Source of the DNA: an uncultured Holophagaceae bacterium | GTDB lineage: Bacteria; Acidobacteriota; Holophagae; Holophagales; Holophagaceae | Direction of reading: 5' to 3' | NCBI GenBank assembly: GCA_903876615.1 | Contig: CAIRAS010000301.1 | Span: 1-6,966, forward strand | Length of the DNA: 6,966 bases | In this document: positions 1-5,425 of the stretch, one piece after another | Numbering within the stretch: the first letter of the stretch is position 1 | Layout: each line of letters opens with the position of its first letter | The notes under the pieces: model-generated | What the model saw: only the letters and a program-made list of their open reading frames with translations | The model's database searches: none | Told to the model about the DNA's origin: nothing | Program-made: the position numbers and the translations under genes

Positions 1-305
1 CGCTCGCAGACCTCGGCGTTGGGGTCCGGATTGAACTGGGGGAAGCCGGGGTCGACGGTGACGGCGTCCACCGAGAAGGTGACGGGCGCGCGCTTCCGCA
101 GCCGCTCCAGCAGGTCCAGCAGGGCCCAGCTGTCCTTGCCGCCGCTGACGGCCACCAGGATGCGGTCCCCGTCCGCGATGAGGTCATAGGCGCCGTTGGT
201 CGCGCCCAGGCGCCGGGCCAGCTTCCGCTCCAGGCGGGGCAGGTCCGCGAGGTCCGCCTCCGTGGGCGGATGGGCCAGGCTGGGAAGGGCGCAGGGGTTG
301 CTCAA
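1..305 (-). CDS. ttcA: tRNA 2-thiocytidine synthetase TtcA-like, N-terminal part (cut by window edge)
   Basis: The first 101 codons of an ATP-pyrophosphatase (PP-loop) tRNA-thiolating enzyme are present; the rest lies left of the window. The PP-loop SGGKDS is at residues 54-59, preceded by the TtcA-type lead-in ending GDRILVAV and followed by a helix (WALLDLLERLRKRAP) and a strand with VDPGFPQ, which resembles the LDQKQPGFPE segment of E. coli TtcA. TtcA adenylates C32 of certain tRNAs and replaces the oxygen with sulfur, using a [4Fe-4S] cluster; its cluster-binding CxxC would lie outside this window. The start chosen is TTG at 305, sharing the bases TTGA with the stop of the upstream Rrf2 gene, so the two are probably translationally coupled. 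A second in-frame TTG four codons upstream (315-317), about 10 nt after GAGGGG, is also possible. Family assignment is good; separation from other TtcA/TtuA-type PP-loop proteins rests on only a third of the protein. Confidence 0.85.
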   Translation of the reverse strand, partial: MSNPCALPSLAHPPTEADLADLPRLERKLARRLGATNGAYDLIADGDRILVAVSGGKDSWALLDLLERLRKRAPVTFSVDAVTVDPGFPQFNPDPNAEVCE

Positions 306-808
306 AGCACGCCACAAGCCTTGCGTTCCCCTCGCACGAACTGGCCCTGGACGTCCTGCACGTATTCCGGGCAGGTGCAGTCGGGGCAGGTATTGCTGGA
401 GGTCTCGGAGCACAGATCCGCGAAGGTGACCTTCTCCATGAAGGCCGAGATGTGGTCCGAGAGGCGGTTCCAGAGCATCTGGCTCATGCGCTCATCGGAC
501 TTGAGCACCTGGTTGGCGGTCTTGGGATCTTCCTTGGCGGCGGCATAGAAGCTGCTGTCGGTCAGGCGCAGCACCTCGCCCACGCTCACCTGGTTGCAGG
601 GCCGCGTGAGGATGTAGCCGCCCTTGGGGCCGCGGACGCTGGCGACCACACCGGCCTTCTTGAGCTTGTTGAAGATCTGCTCCTGGAAGGGCAGGGAGAG
701 CTTCTGGCGCTCGGCGATCACGTGGAGCGGCACCGGTTGGCCGTGGCTGTGGTGGGCCAGGTCAAAGAGGGCCTGCATGCTGTACCTGCCTCGAGCCGAG
801 ATCTTCAC
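302..808 (-). CDS. Rrf2/IscR-family transcriptional regulator with C-terminal cysteine cluster
   Basis: This 168-residue winged-helix regulator opens with MKISARGRYSMQALFDLA, the typical Rrf2 N terminus. The HTH recognition helix SLPFQEQIFNKLKKAG spans about residues 38-54, and Glu43 matches the IscR glutamate linked to operator choice. The wing is SVRGPKGGYIL (about 57-67), followed by the dimer-helix lead-in VGEVLRLTD and a long helix containing LWNRLSDHISAFMEKVTFADL. GTG at 808 is preferred over the longer frame opening with TTG at 856, because GGAG lies 8 nt upstream and family members start exactly here. IscR and NsrR place three cluster-binding cysteines in the loop before the long helix; this protein has none there. 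Instead Cys133, 141, 144 and 146 (C-x7-C-x2-C-x-C) follow that helix, with further Cys at 71 and 165. An Fe-S, metal or thiol sensor is inferred. It overlaps ttcA by 4 nt and lies divergent to a thioredoxin-like gene. Confidence 0.92.
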   Translation of the reverse strand: MKISARGRYSMQALFDLAHHSHGQPVPLHVIAERQKLSLPFQEQIFNKLKKAGVVASVRGPKGGYILTRPCNQVSVGEVLRLTDSSFYAAAKEDPKTANQVLKSDERMSQMLWNRLSDHISAFMEKVTFADLCSETSSNTCPDCTCPEYVQDVQGQFVRGERKACGVL

Positions 809-827
809 GGAGTGTGCTCCAGGTTCA

Positions 828-856
828 AGGCTAGTATTCCTGAGCAAACGAGTCAA
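828..856 (-). promoter_or_regulatory. Candidate sigma-70-type promoter of the Rrf2 gene
   Basis: Read on the minus strand, TTGACT (851-856, 5 of 6 to the -35 consensus) is followed after 17 nt by TAGCCT (828-833, 3 of 6 to the -10 consensus). This would start transcription near 821, just ahead of the GGAG ribosome site (817-820) of the GTG start at 808, giving a very short leader. A TACTAG with a 14-nt spacer is a weaker alternative -10. The -35 lies inside the IscR-like dyad, so binding there would block it. Confidence 0.4.
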
Positions 857-860
857 GTAT
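836..860. promoter_or_regulatory. Rrf2/IscR type-1-like operator (autoregulatory site)
   Basis: On the minus strand this reads ATACTTGACT-N5-GCTCAGGAAT, an imperfect inverted repeat with a 5-nt centre (CGTTT). Compared by eye with the E. coli IscR type-1 consensus as I recall it (ATASYYGACT-RWWWY-AGTCRRSTAT), 20 of 25 positions agree, including all ten of the first half-site. It lies between the Rrf2 gene and the divergent thioredoxin-like gene and covers the putative -35 of the Rrf2 promoter, the position expected of a self-repressing site. The consensus match is seen in the sequence; binding by this protein is inferred. A direct repeat AGTATTC (833-839 and 856-862) brackets it. Confidence 0.55.
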
Positions 861-870
861 TCGCTCGGGC

Positions 871-888
871 TATCATCAGAACCAGGAG
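871..888 (+). promoter_or_regulatory. Candidate -10 element and ribosome site of the thioredoxin-like gene
   Basis: TATCAT (871-876) matches the -10 consensus at 5 of 6 positions. No convincing -35 lies 16-18 nt upstream; that position falls inside the IscR-like dyad, so the promoter may be weak or activator-dependent. AGGAG (884-888) is 6 nt before the ATG at 895. The ribosome site is well supported; the promoter is tentative. Confidence 0.35.
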
Positions 889-894
889 AACCCC

Positions 895-1461
895 ATGAAA
901 GCTGCCTTTCTGGCCCTTGTCGCCCTGGGACTGCAGGCCCAGACCGGTGCGGTGGTCGTGGTCGAGGGGCCCAGCCTGCCGCCGGGGGCCCTCGTGGACG
1001 TCAAGGACAGCCTGCCCCTGCTGCTGGGCCCTGCCACGGGCAAGGCGATCCTGGCTCACCGGGCGGTGTTCCGGGACAACCTGGCCCAGATCAGGCTGTC
1101 TGCCCAGCTCAAGGGGCGCTGGCAGGCCATCCACCAGCCCTTCACCTTGGTGGCGGTGTTCGGCTCCTGGTGCGCTGACAGCCACCTGCAGCTGCCAGAC
1201 CTGCTGGCCCTGGAGGCGGTGCCCACCCCCTTCATCGAGATCCACTACCTGGGCGTCAACCGGGACAAGCAGCTGGATCCAGCCCACTGGCCTGCTGGTT
1301 TCGCTCCCCCGGCGGTGGCCCGGGTGCCCACCTTCTACCTCTTCGCCACCCAGCCGGGGGGGAAGCAGCAGCTCGTGGGTTCCGTGGTGGAGAATCCCCC
1401 CCGGCCCGGGCAGACCATGGCCGAGGCGCTGGTGGAGCTGGTGGAGAGCGCCCGGCCCTGA
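895..1461 (+). CDS. Exported thioredoxin-fold protein with WCxDS active site
   Basis: This 188-residue protein begins with a short signal peptide (MKAAFLALVALGLQAQ, probable cleavage near residues 16-19), so it should act in the periplasm or outside the cell. The thioredoxin fold is seen from about residue 82: strand FTLVAVFGSWCADS with Cys93 and Ser96, the second strand FIEIHYLGVNRDKQLD (113-128), and VARVPTFYLF with the cis-proline at Pro145, then GSVVENPP as the last strand. The second catalytic cysteine of CxxC is replaced by serine, as in monothiol-type thioredoxin-like proteins of the WCxDS group. It could therefore not catalyse classical dithiol exchange alone, though it could form mixed disulfides, reduce peroxides or bind thiols. 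No other cysteine is present. The ATG is supported by AGGAG 6 nt upstream. It is probably co-transcribed with the substrate-binding protein gene 43 nt downstream. The substrate is unknown. Confidence 0.88.
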   Translation: MKAAFLALVALGLQAQTGAVVVVEGPSLPPGALVDVKDSLPLLLGPATGKAILAHRAVFRDNLAQIRLSAQLKGRWQAIHQPFTLVAVFGSWCADSHLQLPDLLALEAVPTPFIEIHYLGVNRDKQLDPAHWPAGFAPPAVARVPTFYLFATQPGGKQQLVGSVVENPPRPGQTMAEALVELVESARP

Positions 1462-1496
1462 CCGGTACTCAGGATCGGCTCCACGCCACCGATGAA

Positions 1497-1522
1497 GAGG
1501 CACCATGCGTTGGTGCTGCCTC
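1497..1522 (+). promoter_or_regulatory. Hairpin over the ribosome site and start codon of the substrate-binding protein gene
   Basis: GAGGCACC (1497-1504) can pair with GGTGC-CTC (1512-1516 and 1520-1522) through 8 base pairs with a 3-nt bulge (TGC, 1517-1519). The 7-nt loop ATGCGTT contains the start codon, and the GAGG ribosome site is buried in the stem. Such a structure would lower initiation unless opened, for instance by ribosomes finishing the upstream gene. The pairing is seen; a regulatory role is inferred, and short GC-rich hairpins arise by chance in such DNA. Confidence 0.3.
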
Positions 1523-3073
1523 CTACTCGCGCTCTTCCTGGGTTCCGGTCTCGGCGCCGGGGAGCCGATCCGCGTGGCCCTCGATAAGTCGCTCCAGAGC
1601 CTGAATCCCCTGCTGCTGGCCCGGGAGGTGGAGTCCCAGGTGGTGGACCTGATCTTCGACCGCCTGGTCGCCGTGGACGAGCACGGGGTCTTCGTGCCCC
1701 AGCTGCTGGAGAGCTGGGAGATCTCGCCTTCGGGCCGGGACATCCTGCTGAAGCTGCGGCCGGGTCTGCGCTGGCAGGACGGCTCGCCCCTGGAGGCCGA
1801 GGACCTGGTGGCCACCTGGCGCATGCTCTCCCTGCCGCAGGTCCGGAAGGTCTATGACCTGGTGGGTGTCCGCACCCTGGACAGCCTGGTGGCCGAAGGT
1901 CCGCTGCGCCTCCGCATCCGCCTGAAGCAGCCGCGGGCCTCGCTGCTGTCGGACCTGCATGACTTCCAGCCCGTGCCTCGCCGCCTCTACACGCTGGGGG
2001 TGAACCCGCTGCAGCACCCGCTCAACTTCGCTCCCATCGGCTCGGGACCCTACCGGGTGCTGCCGGGCGCCACGGGCCAGGAGGTTCAGCTGGAGCGCTG
2101 GGCGGGCTATGCCGGGTCCCATCCAGGCCGCTGGGAGGGCTTCCAGTTCCGGGTCCAGGCCGCGGACCCCGGAGAGCACGCGCGGCAGTTCCTGGCGCAT
2201 GCCTACCACGCCGGGGAGCTGGACTGGTTCCACCACTACCTGCTGCGCCGCGGCGCCTTCGGGGATGGGACCCTGGTGGCCCAGTCCGCGCCGCAGGGGG
2301 CCTATGACGTGTTCTGGTTCAACTGCAGTTCCCGCCGCAGCCTGCTGGGGGACGTGCGCCTCCGGCGCGCCCTCTCCGAGGCGCTGCCCTGGGAGTTCCT
2401 CATGGCCCAGCGCCACCTCCGCATCGCCCGCCTCGCCAGCAGCCTCTGGCCGCCGGGAAGCTGGGCCTGGGAGGACCGGGTGGAGCAGCTTCCTAGCGTG
2501 GAGCGGGCTCGGTTGCTGCTCGAAGAAGCGGGCTGGAGCCCTGGGCCGGACGGGGTGTGCCGGGATGCCCAGGGGCGCCCGCTCAAGCTGGTCATGTACT
2601 GCCGCCAAAACTTCGGTCAGCGGGACGCAGCCCAGGCCTTCCGCGACGCGGCGAGGAAGTTCGGGGTCCAGATCGAGCTGCGCCGCGCGGGTTTCGATGA
2701 GATCCAGGACAGGTCCGCGAAGGGAGAGGGCGACATCTGGGACTTTGCCTGGAGCACCAGCCTCGATCCCGACAGCGAGAGCCCGCTCCTCACCACCGAG
2801 GGGATCAAGGGCGGCACCAACGTCACCGGCTACCAGAACCCGGAGGTGGACGCCCTCTTCGAACAGGGCCGGCACGAGCTGGATCCGCGGCGCCGTCAGG
2901 CGCTCTACCGGCAGATCAATACTCTGATCCAGCGGGATCACCCCCTCCTCCAGCTGACCTACGTGGTCAGCTACCTGGCCCTGGACCGCCGCCTGCGCGG
3001 CGTGGGCTTCAGTGCCCTCGGGCAGACCTACGGCTTCGTGCCCGGCCGCCGCGGCTGGTGGCTGGCGGAGTAG
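1505..3073 (+). CDS. ABC transporter substrate-binding protein, family 5 (peptide/oligopeptide type)
   Basis: This 522-residue protein has the length and order of motifs of the SBP_bac_5 (DppA/OppA) family. These are a signal peptide (MRWCCLLLALFLGSGLGAG, no proper lipobox), then the N-terminal lobe with LRPGLRWQDGSPLEAEDLV (84-102) and PIGSGPYRV (177-185), which corresponds to the family GTGPY. The second lobe has FNCSSRRSLLGDVRLRRALSEAL (272-294), ARLLLEEAGW (335-344), and the closing segment GTNVTGYQNPEVDALF (437-452) followed by PRRRQALYRQINTLIQRDHPLLQL. The family delivers peptides, nickel-chelates, sugars or other solutes to an ABC permease; the ligand cannot be read from sequence. No permease or ATPase gene lies in view, so this is an orphan component or works with a transporter encoded elsewhere. 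GAGG sits only 4 nt before the ATG. The 43-nt gap from the thioredoxin-like gene suggests one transcript. Confidence 0.93.
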   Translation: MRWCCLLLALFLGSGLGAGEPIRVALDKSLQSLNPLLLAREVESQVVDLIFDRLVAVDEHGVFVPQLLESWEISPSGRDILLKLRPGLRWQDGSPLEAEDLVATWRMLSLPQVRKVYDLVGVRTLDSLVAEGPLRLRIRLKQPRASLLSDLHDFQPVPRRLYTLGVNPLQHPLNFAPIGSGPYRVLPGATGQEVQLERWAGYAGSHPGRWEGFQFRVQAADPGEHARQFLAHAYHAGELDWFHHYLLRRGAFGDGTLVAQSAPQGAYDVFWFNCSSRRSLLGDVRLRRALSEALPWEFLMAQRHLRIARLASSLWPPGSWAWEDRVEQLPSVERARLLLEEAGWSPGPDGVCRDAQGRPLKLVMYCRQNFGQRDAAQAFRDAARKFGVQIELRRAGFDEIQDRSAKGEGDIWDFAWSTSLDPDSESPLLTTEGIKGGTNVTGYQNPEVDALFEQGRHELDPRRRQALYRQINTLIQRDHPLLQLTYVVSYLALDRRLRGVGFSALGQTYGFVPGRRGWWLAE

Positions 3074-3077
3074 GGCC

Positions 3078-3092
3078 CCGGCTCAGAGCCGG
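3078..3092. terminator. GC-rich palindrome between convergent genes
   Basis: CCGGCT-CAG-AGCCGG forms a 6-bp stem, or nearly 7, with a 3-nt loop. It starts 5 nt after the substrate-binding protein stop and covers the stop codon of the converging WYL gene. There is no T-run on either side, so it is not a standard intrinsic terminator. It could stall or end transcription from both directions, or protect 3' ends. Confidence 0.3.
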
Positions 3093-4276
3093 TCGAAGCG
3101 GATGACTTCGACCTTGCCGGGCTTGGCCTTGGGGGCTTCGTCGCGGTCGCGGTCATGCCGTGGCTCGCGCTCGGGCCGGGCTTCACGCTCGGGCCGGGCC
3201 TCACGCTCGGGCCGGGCTTCACGCTCGGGACGGGCCTCACGCTCGGGGCGGGCTTCACGCTCGGGGCGGGCTTCACGCTCGGGGCGGGCTTCACGCTCGG
3301 GCCGGGCTTCGCGGTCGGGCCGGGCTTCGCGGTCGGGACGGCCTTCGCGGGGCGGGCGGGAGTCATGGCGCCGGGGCTCCGACGCAGGGCGGGGGGCGGG
3401 GGCGGTGGCCAGGCGCTCACGACCGGCCCAGACCGCGCCCACCTGCTTGATGCGATCCACCAGCCTCGCCGGCTCCAGGACCTGGATGCCGTCGCCGAAC
3501 TGCATGGCCCAGCGGGCGATGGCGCGCAGGTCTGTGGCGGCGAAGGAGACCAGAGCCTGGCCGTCGGCCTGGTCCTCGAGCTTGAAGCCCGGGAAGGCCG
3601 GAGGGGCCTGCTTGATGGCGAAGACCCACTGCTTCATCAGCGTGGCCTTCACGGAGATGGGGTCGCCTCCAAGCCAGCCGCCGATCTGGTTGGCAGCCGT
3701 GCCTTCGGCGTAGGGGCCCTGGGCGGCGCGGCCGACGCCCTCCACCTCGTTGGCTTCGGCCAGCAGGTCCACGCAGTGGTGGCGCTCGGCGTTGTAGCGG
3801 CGGTCCCAGCCCCAGACGAACCAGGCCTGGCTGAGCGCGTCGAAGGAGAGGCTGCGGGGCTCGAAGGTGCGGGGCGCGTTGGCGTCGGCATCCGCGAAGA
3901 TGAACTCGAGGGCGCGGCCCTCGCGGATGGCGGCAAGGAGGGTGGCGACGATCGGGTGCAGCAGAACCGACACGGGGGGCTGCACCGGGGCGACCTTGAC
4001 GGGCTCGGGCGGGGCAGGGGCTGCGGCGGGTTCGGGCGTCGCGACCGCGGCAGCCTCGACCACCGGGGCCTCAGCCTTCGGGGCCTTCGCCTTGGCGGGG
4101 GCCTTGGCCTTCTTGGCGGGTGTGGTCGCTGCTGTGGTCTCAGGCGGCGCTGCCGGCGCCACGGGGGCGACCTTCTTGGCGGCCACCTTCTTGGCGGGCG
4201 CGGCCTTCACAGGCGCGGTCTCCTCGGGCGAGGCAATGGAAGCGGGCTTTTTACGGGGGGTCTTCGTCACGGCCAT
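3083..4276 (-). CDS. WYL-WCX domain protein with low-complexity tails, no HTH
   Basis: This protein of 397 residues has four parts. Residues 1-100 are low-complexity Ala/Lys/Pro/Val/Glu with PAKK-type motifs, resembling histone H1-like tails. Residues about 105-175 form a WYL-type domain: the LEFIFADAD strand, an EPRSLSF turn and AWFVWGWDRRYNAERHHCVDLL, where the family W-Y-L is W152-F153-V154. Residues about 205-283 form the WCX extension, ending DLRAIARWAMQFGDGIQVLEP and LVDRIKQVGAVW. Residues 300-380 are Arg-rich, containing ten hexapeptides of the RPEREA type, and the tail ends VEVIRFDRL. WYL domains usually sense nucleic acid or nucleotides next to a DNA-binding HTH, as in PafBC and DeoR-like regulators; here none is present. 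The conserved Arg after the WYL strand also appears to be Leu171. The start at 4276 has AGGAG at 9 nt; ATG codons upstream (from 4339) lack a good site. Nucleic-acid binding by the charged tails is an inference. Confidence 0.85.
   Translation of the reverse strand: MAVTKTPRKKPASIASPEETAPVKAAPAKKVAAKKVAPVAPAAPPETTAATTPAKKAKAPAKAKAPKAEAPVVEAAAVATPEPAAAPAPPEPVKVAPVQPPVSVLLHPIVATLLAAIREGRALEFIFADADANAPRTFEPRSLSFDALSQAWFVWGWDRRYNAERHHCVDLLAEANEVEGVGRAAQGPYAEGTAANQIGGWLGGDPISVKATLMKQWVFAIKQAPPAFPGFKLEDQADGQALVSFAATDLRAIARWAMQFGDGIQVLEPARLVDRIKQVGAVWAGRERLATAPAPRPASEPRRHDSRPPREGRPDREARPDREARPEREARPEREARPEREARPEREARPEREARPEREARPEREARPEREPRHDRDRDEAPKAKPGKVEVIRFDRL
3170..3349 (-). repeat. Ten tandem 18-bp coding repeats (RPEREA-type hexapeptides)
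   Basis: Ten contiguous 18-bp units on the plus strand run CTCGGGCCGGGCTTCACG with small changes. Units at 3242-3259, 3260-3277 and 3278-3295 are identical, and others differ at one to three positions, often silently. Read on the coding (minus) strand they give REGRPD, REARPD and eight copies of REARPE. Because the unit is a multiple of three, copy-number change keeps the reading frame. The identical central units suggest recent duplication by slippage. The repeats also produce long open frames in other readings, which I take as artefacts. Confidence 0.95.
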
Positions 4277-4322
4277 GGGTGGAGGCTCCTGGCTCATCAT
4301 CACCCATTCCCGCGGGTGCGGT

Positions 4323-4351
4323 CCACCGGGCAGTTGCACAGGGCCCGGCGG
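4323..4351 (-). other. Hairpin in the xerD-WYL gap
   Basis: CCGGGC (4326-4331) pairs with GCCCGG (4343-4348) around an 11-nt loop; beyond one A/C mismatch, two more pairs (4323-4324 with 4350-4351) extend it. It lies directly after the recombinase stop codon on the minus strand and 47 nt before the WYL start. No T-run follows, so it may act as a weak attenuator or mRNA-processing or stability element, or be chance in GC-rich DNA. Confidence 0.3.
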
Positions 4352-5290
4352 TCAGGTGCCTCCAGAGCGCGGGTGCATCTGGTCGTAGAGGGCGCGGAGG
4401 CGGGTCTGGTGGACGTGGGTGTAGATCTGGGTGGTGCTGATGTCGGCATGGCCGAGCATGGCCTGGACGGCGCGGAGGTCGGCGCCGTGGTCCAGCAGGT
4501 GGGTGGCGAAGGCGTGGCGCAGCACGTGGGGGCTCACGGCTTCGGGCCGGAGACCGGCCTTGCGGGCGTAGGCCTTCAGCATGCGCCAGAGGTGCTGGCG
4601 GCTGAGCCCCTCGCCGCGCTGGCCCACGAAGAGCTCGGGGCAGCGGGGCTTGAAGCCGGAGCGCAGGACCAGCCAGGCGCGGATCCAGACCTCGGCGCCC
4701 TGGCCGAAGGGAATGAGGCGCTCCTTGCGCCCCTTGCCGGAGACCCTCAGGAAGCCCTCGTCGAGGAAGACTGAGAGCGCCGGCAGGCCTGCCAGCTCGG
4801 ACACCCGCAGACCCGAGGCGTAGAGCAGCTCCAGCCAGGCGCGGTCGCGCACGCCCAGGGGCGTGGCCGTGTCCGGCGCGTTGAGCAGGGCCTCCACCTG
4901 GCTCTCACCGAGGGTGCGGGGCAGGATGCGGGGCGGCCGGGGCGGCTTCACCACGGCCTCGGGACCCGCTCCGCCCCCGCCTTCCAGGCGCAGGAAGGTC
5001 AGGAAGGCGCGGAGGCTGGAGCTCATCCGCGCGAGGCTGCGCGGGGCCTTCCCGGCGGCCTGCTGGGTGACCAGGAAGCCCGTGAGCTGGTCCCGGTCGA
5101 GGCTGACCGCAGGCAGGTCCTGCTCGCAGGCCCAGGCAGCGAGGTGGTTCAGGTCGGACAGATAGCCGGAGGTGGTGTGGGCGGACAGGCCCCGCTCCAC
5201 CGCCAGGTGCGTCCGGAACTCACGCAGGCTCTCTCCCCACCCCAGGGGCCAGCCATGCTCGGGTTCCTCCAGGGTTTTAGGACGGGGCAT
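4352..5290 (-). CDS. xerD: Tyrosine site-specific recombinase, XerD-like
   Basis: This 312-residue protein has a typical Xer length. The N-terminal SAM-like DNA-binding domain (about 18-102) contains FRTHLAVERGLSAHTTSGYLSDL and SLARMSSSLRAFLTFL. The catalytic domain shows all expected residues: Arg162 (ASGLRVSEL), Lys186 (SGKGRKERLIPFG), His255 and Arg258 (SPHVLRHAFATHLL), His281 (LGHADISTTQ) and the nucleophile Tyr290 (IYTHV). The SPHVLRHAFATHLL-(D/N)HGADLR block and the C-terminal HPR are closer to E. coli XerD than XerC, so it probably resolves chromosome dimers at dif with or without a partner; no dif-like site is visible here. ATG at 5290 is chosen because GGAGG lies 8 nt upstream and the sequence ahead of it, although open, is non-coding and overlaps the divergent acpP gene. 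The WYL gene follows 75 nt downstream on the same strand. There are no transposon or integron features around it, so a housekeeping role is likely. Confidence 0.93.
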   Translation of the reverse strand: MPRPKTLEEPEHGWPLGWGESLREFRTHLAVERGLSAHTTSGYLSDLNHLAAWACEQDLPAVSLDRDQLTGFLVTQQAAGKAPRSLARMSSSLRAFLTFLRLEGGGGAGPEAVVKPPRPPRILPRTLGESQVEALLNAPDTATPLGVRDRAWLELLYASGLRVSELAGLPALSVFLDEGFLRVSGKGRKERLIPFGQGAEVWIRAWLVLRSGFKPRCPELFVGQRGEGLSRQHLWRMLKAYARKAGLRPEAVSPHVLRHAFATHLLDHGADLRAVQAMLGHADISTTQIYTHVHQTRLRALYDQMHPRSGGT

Positions 5291-5368
5291 GGGTCCATCC
5301 TCCACGGCTGGCCCCGCGATGCAATCCCTTGTCTTGCCAGAGGTAGCAGACGGACCTTTACCCGGAGT

Positions 5369-5398
5369 TTGGAAATTCGCCCCGGGGTGTGTTACGGT
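5369..5398 (+). promoter_or_regulatory. Candidate acpP promoter
   Basis: TTGGAA (5369-5374, 4 of 6 to -35) is followed after 18 nt by TACGGT (5393-5398, 3 of 6 to -10). A TG dinucleotide sits one base upstream (5390-5391), as in extended -10 promoters. This would start transcription near 5405, giving a roughly 20-nt leader that carries the GGAGGAG ribosome site. The 8-bp palindrome CCCCGGGG (5380-5387) lies in the spacer. The call is moderate; no equally good promoter is visible for the divergent xerD. Confidence 0.4.
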
Positions 5399-5425
5399 TT
5401 CCAGGTTCGTTTGGAGGAGCCCCCG

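Noticed and set aside
809..856. N-terminal extension of the Rrf2 protein from TTG at 856
   Set aside because: The extra 16 residues have no family counterpart and would be encoded by the operator and promoter. GTG at 808 has GGAG at 8 nt and matches the family start.
452..898. Plus-strand open frame of 148 codons opposite the Rrf2 gene
   Set aside because: It is the antisense of a well-supported regulator, has no ribosome site, and runs through the promoter region into the thioredoxin-like start.
1523..2941. Long minus-strand open frame (472 codons) opposite the substrate-binding protein gene
   Set aside because: It has no recognisable motif and is composed of Arg/Pro/Gly/Ala/Val-rich shadow sequence. 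The plus strand carries a complete family-5 binding protein over the same bases.
3170..3349. Tandem repeats as a possible CRISPR or iteron array
   Set aside because: The units are directly adjacent with no spacers and in frame with a coding gene; the changes follow codon positions.
3155..4774. Plus-strand open frame of 539 codons over the WYL and xerD genes
   Set aside because: Its glycine/leucine-rich repeats are the antisense reading of the 18-bp array and Ala/Lys-rich tail. The minus strand has real domains and ribosome sites.
5291..5425. Promoter for xerD or a dif-like site in the xerD/acpP gap
   Set aside because: Scanning the minus strand gave only weak -10-like words (TACCTC, TAAAGG) without a matching -35, and nothing resembling the two 11-bp arms of dif.
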